Assembly: GCA_002483265.1 (NCBI GenBank)
Contig: DLHO01000011.1
Location: 9,738 to 73,737, forward strand
From: Flavobacteriales bacterium UBA7666
Lineage (GTDB): Bacteria; Bacteroidota; Bacteroidia; Flavobacteriales_D; Crocinitomicaceae
Reading direction: 5' to 3'
Length of the DNA: 64,000 nucleotides
Made by a program: the position numbers and the translations under genes. Below the pieces are notes generated by a model. That model worked only from the letters and a program-made list of their open reading frames with translations. It was not told the DNA's origin and made no database searches. This document shows positions 28,819 through 37,948 of the stretch, one piece after another (position 1 is the first letter of the stretch; the number at the start of each line of letters is the position of its first letter).

Positions 28819-29015
28819 AACCACATAGATACATAGCACATATAGAAGATCGGTTAGTTATGCTCTTTCCAGGCTTATAAAAAACTATGTAACGACCTAT
28901 GTTCGTATAGGGAATAAACTGATTCAATAGAATGTTGAAGGTTTTTAACCACACCATCCTCCTCAATTTCTTTTAAAAATACGAAAGACTATGTGACCTA
29001 TGTATCTATGTTGTT
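28819..29015. repeat. inverted repeat in the gap between convergent genes
   Basis: AACCACATAGATACATAG at 28819-28836 pairs with CTATGTATCTATGTTGTT at 28998-29015, with one mismatch in 18. Related CTATGT pieces lie between (near 28885 and 28988). The element fills the gap between the barrel gene and dacB. It could be a decayed dispersed repeat or act as a shared terminator. Confidence 0.6.
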
Positions 29016-29019
29016 CACA

Positions 29020-30501
29020 TTACTCCGAAAGAACAATCGTATTAAAGACCTTTTCCATTTGTTCTACCGTGTATTCGGAAGAGCAATTGAAATTGTTGAT
29101 AATCAGCGAAAAACATACTTTCTTTCCGGATTTTGTTTCCGCATAACCGGAATACGCTTTGATTCGCTTCATCGTTCCACTTTTAGCATGGATCTTTCCT
29201 TCCCCGGGCTGGTTCTTACAAACCGATGAAAGCGTTCCGGAAACTCCGGCTACTGGCAGAGTCGCATAAAAGGCATCAAATTCTTTAGCAGTTGTCATGT
29301 ATTTCAACATCTCACAAAAATGATTCGCCGAAATGGCATTGCTTCTCGACAATCCGGAACCGTCCGTGATATATAATCCGATGGTGTTGATTTTCCCCGA
29401 CCAATAATTCATCATGCGTGCAATACTGTTGTCTATTGAACCATTACCGGAAGTTCCGTATCCTACCCAACATAAAACTTCTTCAGCAAAGAGATTTACC
29501 GATTTCATGTTCGTCCACCAGACAATGGAATTCAATGTTTTTCCTTTATGAGTAAAGAACAATTTCATGGCAGCATATCGGGTACTTGCCGAGACAATAC
29601 TTAAACTACGTGCTCCAAGAGCGGTCTCTTTGACTTCAATACCTTTTGCTTTCAAAACCCGCGTGAATTCCTGAGAAAATGTCAATTCAGGATCCGGCAA
29701 ACTTCCTTTTACAGTAAATCTTCCCTGACCAGCTCCCAAGGTTCCCGTTCCAAAACGATCCATTGAATAAGGAGCTCCATAGATATAGGAATTATCTCCT
29801 GAACCGCCGGTTTGAATGTAATTGGCGAATTTCAATCCTTCAACAACTGGAGTGGTTGCCAAAAAAGTTGTCTTGGTTCCGCTTTTTGCACCAACTTGAA
29901 AATGGTAACGGAGCATATTATCGTAAATCGGAAGTCCGGAAGCACCAGCTCCATAATAATTCCCCATATCGCCCCAATTCCAGCCATCAGGGGCTCCTTC
30001 ATATCCAAATTCAGAGGCATCCGCTACAATTGCACCATTGATTTTTTTGATCCCCAGTTTCACCAGCGTATCCACCCATTTTTCCATAAATTCATCTTCC
30101 CTTCCATCTCCATTGTAGTAACGGCTTCCAAGAGCTACATCTCCTCCTCCTCTGATCCACAAATTACCATTGAGAATCCCATCTTTTGACAATTCTCCAT
30201 CCAAGTAAATGCGAGTTTGAGGAGCATAATTCTTTCCCAATAACTGAAAAGCAGTTGCAGTTGCAAATAATTTAGTGGTTGAAGCAGGTGGCAGCGCAAG
30301 TGAAGGGTTTTTAGATGCCAGTATTTGACCCGTTGAGCAATCCATCGCCATAAAACTGATAGATGCATTCGAAAAATAGGCATTGGAAGAAAATGCATCG
30401 ATTGCTGTTTGAATCGAATTCTGAGAAAAACTAAAACTTCCCGCAATAACAGAGATTAATCCAATCGAAAAAACACGTAACATCAGCTTGAAATGAATCA
30501 T
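29020..30501 (-). CDS. dacB: D-alanyl-D-alanine carboxypeptidase/endopeptidase, peptidase S13 (PBP4)
   Basis: The start at 30501 (MIHFKLMLRVFSIGL) is chosen because it leads into a signal peptide ending SFSQ; the frame from 30543 adds 14 polar residues. The product is 493 residues. The three penicillin-binding motifs are present: SxxK as STTK (Ser74 to Lys77), SxN as SRSN in DGSGLSRSN, and KTG as KSG in HAKSGTMKR. Between the first two lies the large insertion typical of PBP4. It trims or cleaves peptidoglycan cross-links in the periplasm. It faces away from the glycosyltransferase operon. Confidence 0.93.
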   Translation of the reverse strand: MIHFKLMLRVFSIGLISVIAGSFSFSQNSIQTAIDAFSSNAYFSNASISFMAMDCSTGQILASKNPSLALPPASTTKLFATATAFQLLGKNYAPQTRIYLDGELSKDGILNGNLWIRGGGDVALGSRYYNGDGREDEFMEKWVDTLVKLGIKKINGAIVADASEFGYEGAPDGWNWGDMGNYYGAGASGLPIYDNMLRYHFQVGAKSGTKTTFLATTPVVEGLKFANYIQTGGSGDNSYIYGAPYSMDRFGTGTLGAGQGRFTVKGSLPDPELTFSQEFTRVLKAKGIEVKETALGARSLSIVSASTRYAAMKLFFTHKGKTLNSIVWWTNMKSVNLFAEEVLCWVGYGTSGNGSIDNSIARMMNYWSGKINTIGLYITDGSGLSRSNAISANHFCEMLKYMTTAKEFDAFYATLPVAGVSGTLSSVCKNQPGEGKIHAKSGTMKRIKAYSGYAETKSGKKVCFSLIINNFNCSSEYTVEQMEKVFNTIVLSE

Positions 30502-30838
30502 ACCATAAAGTTCTGCTTTCTCCCCTTGCAAAATTTCGGCCACTTAAAAACTTTTGAACAGTTCGATTAGGAAAGTTTCCATTTCACCTGTTCCAATTAT
30601 CATTTTGCAAAAGGTTTTAGCTAGATTATACTTAACTTTGATAACCTTCAATTGAAAATTGAGAATGTAAAATTTAAAAGAAGAGAAAACACTGTTTTTC
30701 GACGCGAACAAACGTTTGGGCAGTTCAAGAATTGCTTTTGATATAAAGTTCGCTACCGCAGATTACAATTCCGTGCTTCTCAATTTTCCATTTTCAATTC
30801 CGGTTGAACTTTTGAACTTTTTAAACTTTGAACTATTA
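30502..30838. other. divergent promoter region between dacB and the export operon
   Basis: No gene is supported; the in-frame extension of the glycosyltransferase reading frame to 30716 does not resemble the family. On the plus strand TAACTTTG at 30633-30640 is a full -7 match, with a TTG 25 bases upstream, slightly longer spacing than usual. A/T-rich repeats with CAATTG and AATTGAGAATG follow. A ~190-base leader would precede the glycosyltransferase. Confidence 0.45.
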
Positions 30839-32017
30839 ATGCCAAAAGTGCTGAGAATCATTAATCGATTCAATATTGGTGGACCAACTTATAATGCTAC
30901 TTTCTTAACGAAATTCATCTCGGAAGACTATGAAACGTTATTGGTTGGAGGCTTACCTGAAAAGGATGAATCAGATTCGCTGCATATTCTGGAAGAGTAC
31001 GGGGTAAAACCCTTACTAATTCCCGAAATGAAACGAATTCCCAACTTCCGCTCAGATCGGGAAGCTTATCGCAAGATTAAACAAATCATTACCGAATTTC
31101 AACCGGATATTGTGCATACTCACGCAGCGAAAGCAGGAGCTTTAGGCCGAAAAGCAGCAAAATCATGCGGTGTTCCGATAATAGTACATACTTTTCATGG
31201 ACATGTTTTTCATTCCTATTTTGGAAAAACAAAAACACTGATTTACAAACTAATTGAACGAAGATTAGCAAAACTTTCCACAGGAATTGTTGCAATCAGC
31301 CCCATACAGAAAGAAGAATTGAGCTCGATTCACAGAATCTGCCAATCCGATAAAATAAAAGTCATCCCACTTGGCTTTGATCTGATGAAATTTCAGGAAA
31401 ATCTAACGGAAAAAAGAATAGAAACCAGACAACGATGGAATCTGAATGAGGAAGAAGTCGCTATTGCAATCGTTGGGAGATTAGCTCCGATCAAAAATCA
31501 TTCACTTTTTTTAGATGTGGTTGAAATGCTTGCTGAGAAAGGAATTAAGGCGCGCTATTTCATTGTGGGTGACGGACAAGAAAAAACATCCATCGAACAA
31601 CGGGCAAAAGAACTGGAGAAAAAATACGGTTTGAAGGTCGAACTGACTAGTTGGATAAAAGATATTGCAACTTTTAATGCCGGAATGGACATCATTTGTT
31701 TAAGCTCGGACAATGAAGGAACACCGGTGAGTTTAATTGAAGCGCAGGCAAGCGGAGTTCCCGTTATTTCAACAGATGTAGGTGGCGTAAAAGATATTTT
31801 GGATGAAGGAGAAACCGGTTTTGTTGTTCCCAAAAAAGATCCCCAATCATTCAGTGAAAAACTACAACTGTTGATCGAAAATAAAGAAATTCGCAGGAAA
31901 ATGTCACAAAATGGCTGGAACTTCGTAAGAGATAAATTCCATTACACTACCTTGGTGAAAAACATGGAAAATTATTACGCTGAACTAATTGAAAAGACTA
32001 GAAAAAATGCAAAATAA
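30839..32017 (+). CDS. family 4 glycosyltransferase
   Basis: The start at 30839 (MPKVLRIINRFNIGGPTY) is chosen because GT4 proteins begin with this strand and Gly-rich loop; the longer frame adds 41 residues with no match. The product is 392 residues with two Rossmann-like halves. VHTHAAKAGALGR and HTFHGHVFHSYFG lie in the N-half, IVGRLAPIKNHSLF starts the C-half, and the donor-binding E-x7-E region is IEAQASGVPVISTDVGG. It probably adds a sugar from a nucleotide donor to the lipid-linked exopolysaccharide precursor. Its end overlaps the Wza-like gene by 11 bases. Confidence 0.9.
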   Translation: MPKVLRIINRFNIGGPTYNATFLTKFISEDYETLLVGGLPEKDESDSLHILEEYGVKPLLIPEMKRIPNFRSDREAYRKIKQIITEFQPDIVHTHAAKAGALGRKAAKSCGVPIIVHTFHGHVFHSYFGKTKTLIYKLIERRLAKLSTGIVAISPIQKEELSSIHRICQSDKIKVIPLGFDLMKFQENLTEKRIETRQRWNLNEEEVAIAIVGRLAPIKNHSLFLDVVEMLAEKGIKARYFIVGDGQEKTSIEQRAKELEKKYGLKVELTSWIKDIATFNAGMDIICLSSDNEGTPVSLIEAQASGVPVISTDVGGVKDILDEGETGFVVPKKDPQSFSEKLQLLIENKEIRRKMSQNGWNFVRDKFHYTTLVKNMENYYAELIEKTRKNAK

Positions 32018-32777
32018 AGGCTTACTATTTTCCTTACTTATTGGTTTGTTCCTGATACAATCTTGTGGGATCAATAGTAATCTCATGTTCCGAACTCCCA
32101 AAGGAGTTAAAGAAGTCAAGGATAGTATTCCTTTAAAACCTTCAGCGGAGTACAAAATCTCAAGAGACGACAAATTCACATTTATGCTCTACACCAATGA
32201 AGGAGAGCGAATTGTGAACGAAATGGCTGGAATGAATAAGGAATCCATTGCAAAAGCAGAAATCGAATATGTGGTAAGACCTGACGGAAAAGCAGATTTG
32301 CCTATTCTTGGATCTACGCTGGTTGCAGGATTTACTGTGAAACAATGTGAAGATACACTGGCTCATTTGTTCGAACAAAAGAACGGCTACAACAAACCCT
32401 TTGTTCAAGTAAAACTGACCAATCAACGCGTTATTGTATTTCCAGGAAACGGAAGTGCCGCAAAAGTAATCCCGCTGCAAAACAACAATACCACACTCAT
32501 GGAAGCAATCGCACTTGCGGGCGGGATTGCCGAACGGGGAAAAGCAAGTAAGGTCAAGATCATGCGGGTAGTCAATAATATTCGAACCATGTATATAGTG
32601 GATTTATCGAAGATTGAAAACCTTCAATATGCAGACATGATCATTCAGGCCAACGATTATATTTACATTGAACCAAAAGAACAGGCTGGACAGGAAACTT
32701 TAAAAGTGGTTGCGCCGATCGTTTCCCTTGTTTCCAGCGCTCTGGTAATCATTACTGTATTCTCAACATTGAAATAA
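32007..32777 (+). CDS. Wza-like polysaccharide export lipoprotein
   Basis: The start at 32007 (MQNKGLLFSLL) makes a lipoprotein signal with the lipobox ending IQSC (Cys20); an ATG at 31989 is also in frame. The mature part has a poly_export (BexD/CtrA/VexA) domain (YKISRDDKFTFMLY ... EYVVRPDGKADLPILGSTLV), one SLBB-like segment (VIVFPGNGSAAKV ... LMEAIALAGGIAERGKASKV) and a C-terminal hydrophobic helix (VVAPIVSLVSSALVIITVFS). This matches the Bacteroidota form of the outer-membrane export channel. It is followed after one base by the Wzc-like kinase. Confidence 0.9.
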   Translation: MQNKGLLFSLLIGLFLIQSCGINSNLMFRTPKGVKEVKDSIPLKPSAEYKISRDDKFTFMLYTNEGERIVNEMAGMNKESIAKAEIEYVVRPDGKADLPILGSTLVAGFTVKQCEDTLAHLFEQKNGYNKPFVQVKLTNQRVIVFPGNGSAAKVIPLQNNNTTLMEAIALAGGIAERGKASKVKIMRVVNNIRTMYIVDLSKIENLQYADMIIQANDYIYIEPKEQAGQETLKVVAPIVSLVSSALVIITVFSTLK

Positions 32778-32778
32778 C

Positions 32779-35133
32779 GTGAATAATCCAAACTCATCCA
32801 TATTTATAAACAAAGATTACAATCCGATCATCGTGAGTGTAATTCTGCGCCGCTATTGGTGGTGGGTTTTGATGTTGATCTTGTTTTTTATGAGTATCGC
32901 ATTTTTCTATCTGAGATACACGAAGCCGGTTTACGATTCAACCATGATCATTCAGCTGGTTGAAAAAGATCAGGGAAAGGAACTTCTTGAACTGGAAAAT
33001 ATCAATAAAAGCAATGACATTTCAACTGAAATAGAATTACTCCGATCACAACTTCTTTTTGAAATGGCCATTTCGAAAATGAATATGAATGTTTCCATCT
33101 TCGCAGAAGGGAAAATACTTACGGAGGAAAAATACCATCAAAGTACCTTCACAATAATTCCTTACGCTCTTCGGGACAGCAGTTTATGCGATGTTCCGAT
33201 TTGGGTAGAAACGATGGATAATCATCAGGTAAAACTCACTTATACAGCAAATAATCAAACTTATTCAAAGGTTTCCAATGTAAATAAGACCATTCGTGCC
33301 AAGCATTTCAATATTGCATTCAAAGTAGAGAACTGGGATATTTTAAGACAAGATGATGAAGCAAATCGACTTTATTTCACTTTTAATAATCAAAAAACAC
33401 TGGCTTCCCGTTTGATTGCGAATCTGGAAGTAAATCCTGTCGACGTCAATGCAAAAACGATTGAACTCAAATACAATGGCAATAATCCGGATTTGTGTAA
33501 AGACATTATTCAATCGGTAGCTACCACTTTTTTCAATTACGACGAGGAAATGAAGCGGAAGAGTGCAGACAATATTCTTTCCTTCATTCAATTGCAGTTG
33601 GATTCTATTTCAGGAGAATTGAAAGATTCGAAGGATAGTCTGACAGATTATCAGCGAAAATCGCATTTGACAGATCCGGAAAATACGGGAGGTTCATTAG
33701 CTAGTAGCATGGATAAATTCCAGGACATGCTTTTTGAACTGGAGAATGAAATGGCGACCTTGAAAATCGTCAATTCAAAATTAAAATCGGAACCCAACCG
33801 TCTGGATATTTACCGTCTGATCCCGGAAATGCTTGGGAAAAGCTTTGAATTATCATTAACCAAACAAATTACGGATCTAAATACCTTACTTGAACGAAAA
33901 GAAGAACTCCTGACAAATGTCACTGAAAACAATTCGGAATTGAAAAACCTGAATTCACGAATTCAGTCCAAAATTCAATCCATCAGAAGAAGTGTTGAAG
34001 TCATTCAGGAACGGATCCGGGCACAAATTAAAACTATCAACGGGAAAATCGGATCAATTGATGACGAATACCTGAAGCTTCCACAGAAGAAAATGGAGTA
34101 CAACCGATTAAAGTCGCTACAGGATCTGAACGAAAAATACTACACGCTTCTAACCGAGAAGAAGGTCATGTATTCCATTTCAAATGCAGGATATACTTCC
34201 AGCAACCGGGTATTAAACGAGGCTTCTCTGAACACTGTTCCGGTTAGTCCGAATCGAAAACTGGTGTATGCAGGTTTCGTTTTTGTCGGTTTTATTTTTG
34301 GTTTTGCCTTATTATTCTTCAAGTACATCACGTTCAATGAGATCAACACGGTTGAAGATCTAAAACAGTTGTTGCCGGACAAAATAACGATCCTGGGTAA
34401 TATTCCGCAATTGAAAGAAAGTTCTGAGTTCAGCCAACTGATGATCCACAACAATCCGAAATCCATTTTGGCGGAATCCATGCGCAACATTCGAACGAAT
34501 CTCAGTTTCGTTAATTCCAACGCACGGGTTATTGCCATTTCTTCTTCGATTTCGGGGGAAGGAAAAACATTCGTCGCATTGAATTTAGCAGGAATCATTG
34601 CACTTTCAGGAAAGAAAACTATCGTAATTGATCTGGATTTAAGGAAACCAAAAGTACACTTGGGCTTGAATGTTCCAAATGATAAAGGAATCAGTAACCT
34701 GATCATCAAACAAGCAAACCTGGACGAGTGCATCCGACATTCAGAAATTGAAAATCTGGATTTCATTAGTGCAGGACCTATTCCTCCGAATCCTTCGGAA
34801 TTGATTCTCAGCGATTCGTTTTTTGAAATACTGGAAGCCCTGAAATCAAAATACGATGTGGTGATTATTGATAATCCACCCGTTGGTTTGGTTACGGATG
34901 GAGTTCAAATTCTGGCAAAAGCAGACGTTCCGATCTACATATTCAAAGCACATTACTCCAAACGTATTTTTGCAGGAAGAGTACGCGAATTATTTGAAAT
35001 GAATCAGATTACGCACTTGAATATTATTTTGAACGGTACGAAAGCCTTCAAGGGGAAATATGGTTATGGATATGGTTACGGCTATGGATACGGCTATTAT
35101 GATGAAGAGGATAAAAAGAAGAAGAAGAAGTAG
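32779..35133 (+). CDS. Wzc-like polysaccharide co-polymerase/BY-type tyrosine kinase
   Basis: A 784-residue protein starting with GTG one base after the Wza-like gene. The N-terminal Wzz domain has a transmembrane helix near 25-48, followed by a long coiled-coil (about 250-460). A second membrane helix (YAGFVFVGFIFGFALLFF) is near 495-515. The C-terminal kinase has Walker A SGEGKT near 591-597, Walker A' VIDLDLRKPK and Walker B VIIDNPP. The tail at about 760-784 has six Tyr-Gly pairs then Tyr-Tyr, an acidic DEED and six Lys. Tyr-rich tails are the autophosphorylation sites that control polymer length. The CpsB-type phosphatase at 4789-5532 is the likely antagonist. Confidence 0.92.
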   Translation: MNNPNSSIFINKDYNPIIVSVILRRYWWWVLMLILFFMSIAFFYLRYTKPVYDSTMIIQLVEKDQGKELLELENINKSNDISTEIELLRSQLLFEMAISKMNMNVSIFAEGKILTEEKYHQSTFTIIPYALRDSSLCDVPIWVETMDNHQVKLTYTANNQTYSKVSNVNKTIRAKHFNIAFKVENWDILRQDDEANRLYFTFNNQKTLASRLIANLEVNPVDVNAKTIELKYNGNNPDLCKDIIQSVATTFFNYDEEMKRKSADNILSFIQLQLDSISGELKDSKDSLTDYQRKSHLTDPENTGGSLASSMDKFQDMLFELENEMATLKIVNSKLKSEPNRLDIYRLIPEMLGKSFELSLTKQITDLNTLLERKEELLTNVTENNSELKNLNSRIQSKIQSIRRSVEVIQERIRAQIKTINGKIGSIDDEYLKLPQKKMEYNRLKSLQDLNEKYYTLLTEKKVMYSISNAGYTSSNRVLNEASLNTVPVSPNRKLVYAGFVFVGFIFGFALLFFKYITFNEINTVEDLKQLLPDKITILGNIPQLKESSEFSQLMIHNNPKSILAESMRNIRTNLSFVNSNARVIAISSSISGEGKTFVALNLAGIIALSGKKTIVIDLDLRKPKVHLGLNVPNDKGISNLIIKQANLDECIRHSEIENLDFISAGPIPPNPSELILSDSFFEILEALKSKYDVVIIDNPPVGLVTDGVQILAKADVPIYIFKAHYSKRIFAGRVRELFEMNQITHLNIILNGTKAFKGKYGYGYGYGYGYGYYDEEDKKKKKK

Positions 35134-35204
35134 CGAAGCTCCTGAAGACGGAATGCAGCTTTCACAAAAAGCTAAGCATTACGGATAGCGAAGCTCCTGA
35201 AGAC
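35131..35204 (+). repeat. 19-bp direct repeat downstream of the kinase gene
   Basis: TAGCGAAGCTCCTGAAGAC occurs at 35131-35149 (its TAG is the kinase stop codon) and again at 35186-35204. The start-to-start distance is 55 bases. Both copies lie in the 135-base gap before rfbC. Confidence 0.75.
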
Positions 35205-35268
35205 TGAAGCTATGTCTGAAAAGACAGGTAAGCTGAAGGAAATAGAAGAATTAAAACCGAAGAAATAA

Positions 35269-35817
35269 ATGGAATTTAAACGTACAGCAATTGCTGATGT
35301 AATATTGATGCAGCCCACTGTTTTTGGAGATGACAGAGGCTACTTCTTTGAATCTTTTCACCAACAAAAATTCAATGATTTTATCGGTTCGGAAATTACT
35401 TTCGTTCAAGATAACGAATCCAAATCTGCTAAAGGCGTATTGCGTGGCCTTCATTTTCAGGCTCCGCCTCACGCTCAAGGGAAATTGGTTCGGGTTATTA
35501 AGGGAAGTGTATTGGATGTTGCTCTGGATATCCGCAAAAGCTCACCAACTTATGGTCAACACGTTTCTTTCATTTTAAGTGAAGAAAACAAAACACAAGC
35601 ATACATTCCGGAAGGATTTGCGCATGGTTTTGTGACTTTAGAAGACAATACTATTTTTCAATATAAATGCACCAATTGGTACAATCCTTCCAGTGAAGGA
35701 AGCATCCTTTGGAATGATCCTGCGTTAAACATTCATTGGGAAGAAACTAATCCGATTTTATCTGCAAAAGATAAATCCGGAGTCCTTTTGGCAGATTTTA
35801 TTACTCCATTTGAATAG
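35269..35817 (+). CDS. rfbC: dTDP-4-dehydrorhamnose 3,5-epimerase
   Basis: A 182-residue cupin-fold enzyme. FGDDRGYFFESFHQQKF is the N-terminal signature, VLRGLHFQAPPHAQGKLVRV carries the catalytic His and the metal-free active-site strand, and YIPEGFAHGFVTLEDNTIFQYKCTNWY is the conserved second half. It epimerises dTDP-4-keto-6-deoxyglucose at C3 and C5, following RfbB (5534-6592). RfbD and RfbA are not in the window. It is followed after six bases by the membrane transferase gene. Confidence 0.95.
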   Translation: MEFKRTAIADVILMQPTVFGDDRGYFFESFHQQKFNDFIGSEITFVQDNESKSAKGVLRGLHFQAPPHAQGKLVRVIKGSVLDVALDIRKSSPTYGQHVSFILSEENKTQAYIPEGFAHGFVTLEDNTIFQYKCTNWYNPSSEGSILWNDPALNIHWEETNPILSAKDKSGVLLADFITPFE

Positions 35818-35823
35818 GTTAAG

Positions 35824-36888
35824 ATGACGTATGAAATAACTTTGGCCTGTATTGGGTTCCTGATCATGGGAATCATCATGAGCTACGTTTCTAATGGAAT
35901 CCTTTTGCGCTTTTCTCAAAGTTTGGGAATTCGCAATAAGAACGACGTAACCGTGCGATGGGCAAACGAATCAAAACCTTCTTTAGGAGGAATAGGCTTT
36001 TTTGTAGCTTTCTTTTTCGGAACGGTCGCCTACTCCATCATTTTCAGCAATGAAAACATTTTTCAAAACCGACAATTTGTGGGATTGATGACAGCCGGAA
36101 CCATTTCGTTCATCATGGGTTTGACAGACGATGCCTATAATACCAAGCCTTTCATGAAATTGTTTGTTCAGATTCTTTGCGGAGTCATTTTCGTCTACAC
36201 CAATAATGTTATTGAAATCACCGAGATCACTTGGGTCAATTACCTGATTACTGTCACGTGGGTAGTAGCGATGATGAATTCCTTAAACATGTTGGATAAT
36301 ATGGATGGAATTACTGGCACCACCGCCTTGTTCCTGCTTATTTCCTGTTTGGCCAGTAATGTCATTTTGTTCGATTGGAACATGAATATCTGGACACTGA
36401 CTATGTTGATTCAAATTGGTGCAATCATTGGGTTTTTAGGGTACAATATTTATCCGTCCAAATTATTTATGGGTGATGCCGGAAGTCAGTTCATCGGGTT
36501 ATTTGTTGCATTTTTTTCAATCCATGAATTATGGAACATCGGAAACACTACTCATCTGAGTCCCTTAACAGGTGGGGCAATTACGTTGATTGCCTTTACA
36601 CCCGCAATTTCAGATACCTTGACGGTTGTGATCAATCGCTTGCGAAAAGGAAAATCTCCAATGGTAGGCGGAAAAGATCATACAACGCATCATTTGGTTT
36701 ATTCCGGGTTGAATGACAGACAAGTCTGGATCGTTTTTCTTGGAATTGGTTTGATGGCAACTTTGGTAACGATTCTCGCTGTAGTATTCGCAAAAATGGG
36801 AAATCCGTGGATGGCATTTTTCCTCACAAGCTACTTTTTTGCAGTATTTTTTGTTTTATACCGTAACACACTTATTCACAAGAAGTAG
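35824..36888 (+). CDS. MraY/WecA-family undecaprenyl-phosphate sugar-1-phosphate transferase
   Basis: A 354-residue protein with about ten transmembrane helices. Catalytic loops are visible: GLTDDAYNTKPF (the Asp-Asp motif), NMLDNMDGITG, LFMGDAGSQFIG and the His-rich GKDHTTHHLVYSGL. The family moves a HexNAc-1-phosphate or similar from UDP onto undecaprenyl phosphate in the inner membrane. Because it sits in the export operon, and MraY would sit with cell-division genes, it is probably the initiating WecA/TagO-type enzyme of the exopolysaccharide. The sugar used cannot be read from sequence. Confidence 0.9.
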   Translation: MTYEITLACIGFLIMGIIMSYVSNGILLRFSQSLGIRNKNDVTVRWANESKPSLGGIGFFVAFFFGTVAYSIIFSNENIFQNRQFVGLMTAGTISFIMGLTDDAYNTKPFMKLFVQILCGVIFVYTNNVIEITEITWVNYLITVTWVVAMMNSLNMLDNMDGITGTTALFLLISCLASNVILFDWNMNIWTLTMLIQIGAIIGFLGYNIYPSKLFMGDAGSQFIGLFVAFFSIHELWNIGNTTHLSPLTGGAITLIAFTPAISDTLTVVINRLRKGKSPMVGGKDHTTHHLVYSGLNDRQVWIVFLGIGLMATLVTILAVVFAKMGNPWMAFFLTSYFFAVFFVLYRNTLIHKK

Positions 36889-36894
36889 ATTGCG

Positions 36895-36902
36895 TAATTT
36901 TG
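36895..36902 (+). promoter_or_regulatory. -7 box before the lytic transglycosylase gene
   Basis: TAATTTTG fully matches TAnnTTTG and would start transcription some 13 bases before the ATG at 36923. No TTG is seen at -33. Confidence 0.35.
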
Positions 36903-36922
36903 TAGTGCTTTAATTGCATTGC

Positions 36923-37849
36923 ATGAACAAGATATTCCTTTTATTAGTTGTTGGATTTTTGGCTGCTTGCCAAAACGAAACAATACAGAAAAAAAAAGAA
37001 GCTAAGCGCCAAGAAGTGCTTGCAGCATCAGCTGTTGTTTTTCCGGATTTACCTCAAAGTATGGAATTTGCCGGTACTACAATCAATCTTCAGGATGAAG
37101 ATCTGCGTGAACGTCTGGATCGGGAGGTTCTCATGACAGCGTATTATCAAAGCGCCTGGATTGGAGCAGTAAAAAGAGCGAATCGCTATTTCCCGGAAAT
37201 TGAACGCATTCTGAAAGAAGAAGGAGTTCCGAATGACTTTAAGTATTTAGCAATCATTGAGAGTAATCTACAGCAAGCCATTTCACCTGTTGGCGCGCAG
37301 GGATTTTGGCAATTTATGCCCGCAACAGCCAAGTTGTATGATCTGGAAATGAATGCAGAGATTGATGAGCGCCTGAACATTGAAAAAAGTACACACGCTG
37401 CTTGCCGTTATTTGAAAGATGCACAAAGAACATTAAATGATTGGGTAATGACCACCGCGTCTTATAATCGCGGTGTTGGCGGTGTTCTGGAAGACATGGA
37501 ATGGCAAAAAACGGAACATTATTTCGATACCTATCAAAACAGTGAAACCGGAAGATATGTTTTCCGATTGTTAGCAACGAAGCTTATTTATGAGAACCCG
37601 GAAGCTTATGGCTTTTACCCCGATAAAATGGAATTATACGAACCATTCCACATTCAAAGAGTAATTGTGGAAGAAACCATTCCAAATCTGGCACTTTGGG
37701 CAAATGATCAAGGCTTTAATATTAAAATTCTTCGTAAATTAAATCCCTGGTTGAAAACAACAAAGTTGACCATAAAAGGAGGACAAAAATTTACCTTGAT
37801 CTTGCCTGCAGCATCTGAAAATCTGAAACCTTATGGTGAGTATAAGTAG
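36923..37849 (+). CDS. membrane-bound lytic transglycosylase, MltD-like lipoprotein
   Basis: The start at 36923 (MNKIFLLLVVGF) gives a lipoprotein signal with lipobox LAAC (Cys16); an ATG at 36914 is three codons upstream. The product is 308 residues. The SLT domain spans about 85-235, with the catalytic Glu in IIESNLQQAISPVGAQGFWQ, FMPATAK, and the ASYNRGVGGV motif typical of family 1 lytic transglycosylases. The C-terminal region resembles the linker before LysM repeats, but no full LysM is seen. It cleaves glycan strands of peptidoglycan from the outer-membrane side. Confidence 0.9.
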   Translation: MNKIFLLLVVGFLAACQNETIQKKKEAKRQEVLAASAVVFPDLPQSMEFAGTTINLQDEDLRERLDREVLMTAYYQSAWIGAVKRANRYFPEIERILKEEGVPNDFKYLAIIESNLQQAISPVGAQGFWQFMPATAKLYDLEMNAEIDERLNIEKSTHAACRYLKDAQRTLNDWVMTTASYNRGVGGVLEDMEWQKTEHYFDTYQNSETGRYVFRLLATKLIYENPEAYGFYPDKMELYEPFHIQRVIVEETIPNLALWANDQGFNIKILRKLNPWLKTTKLTIKGGQKFTLILPAASENLKPYGEYK

Positions 37850-37948
37850 CATTTCATATAAAAGGCTAGTGATTTGAAGTTTTCTCAACAAAAAACCCAG
37901 GCAGTTCAAATCAATTTATATTAAAATAAAGATTACACACATTCTGAC

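Noticed and set aside
34140..34766. 208-residue minus-strand reading frame
   Set aside because: It is entirely antisense to the conserved kinase domain of the Wzc-like gene, with no recognisable domain.
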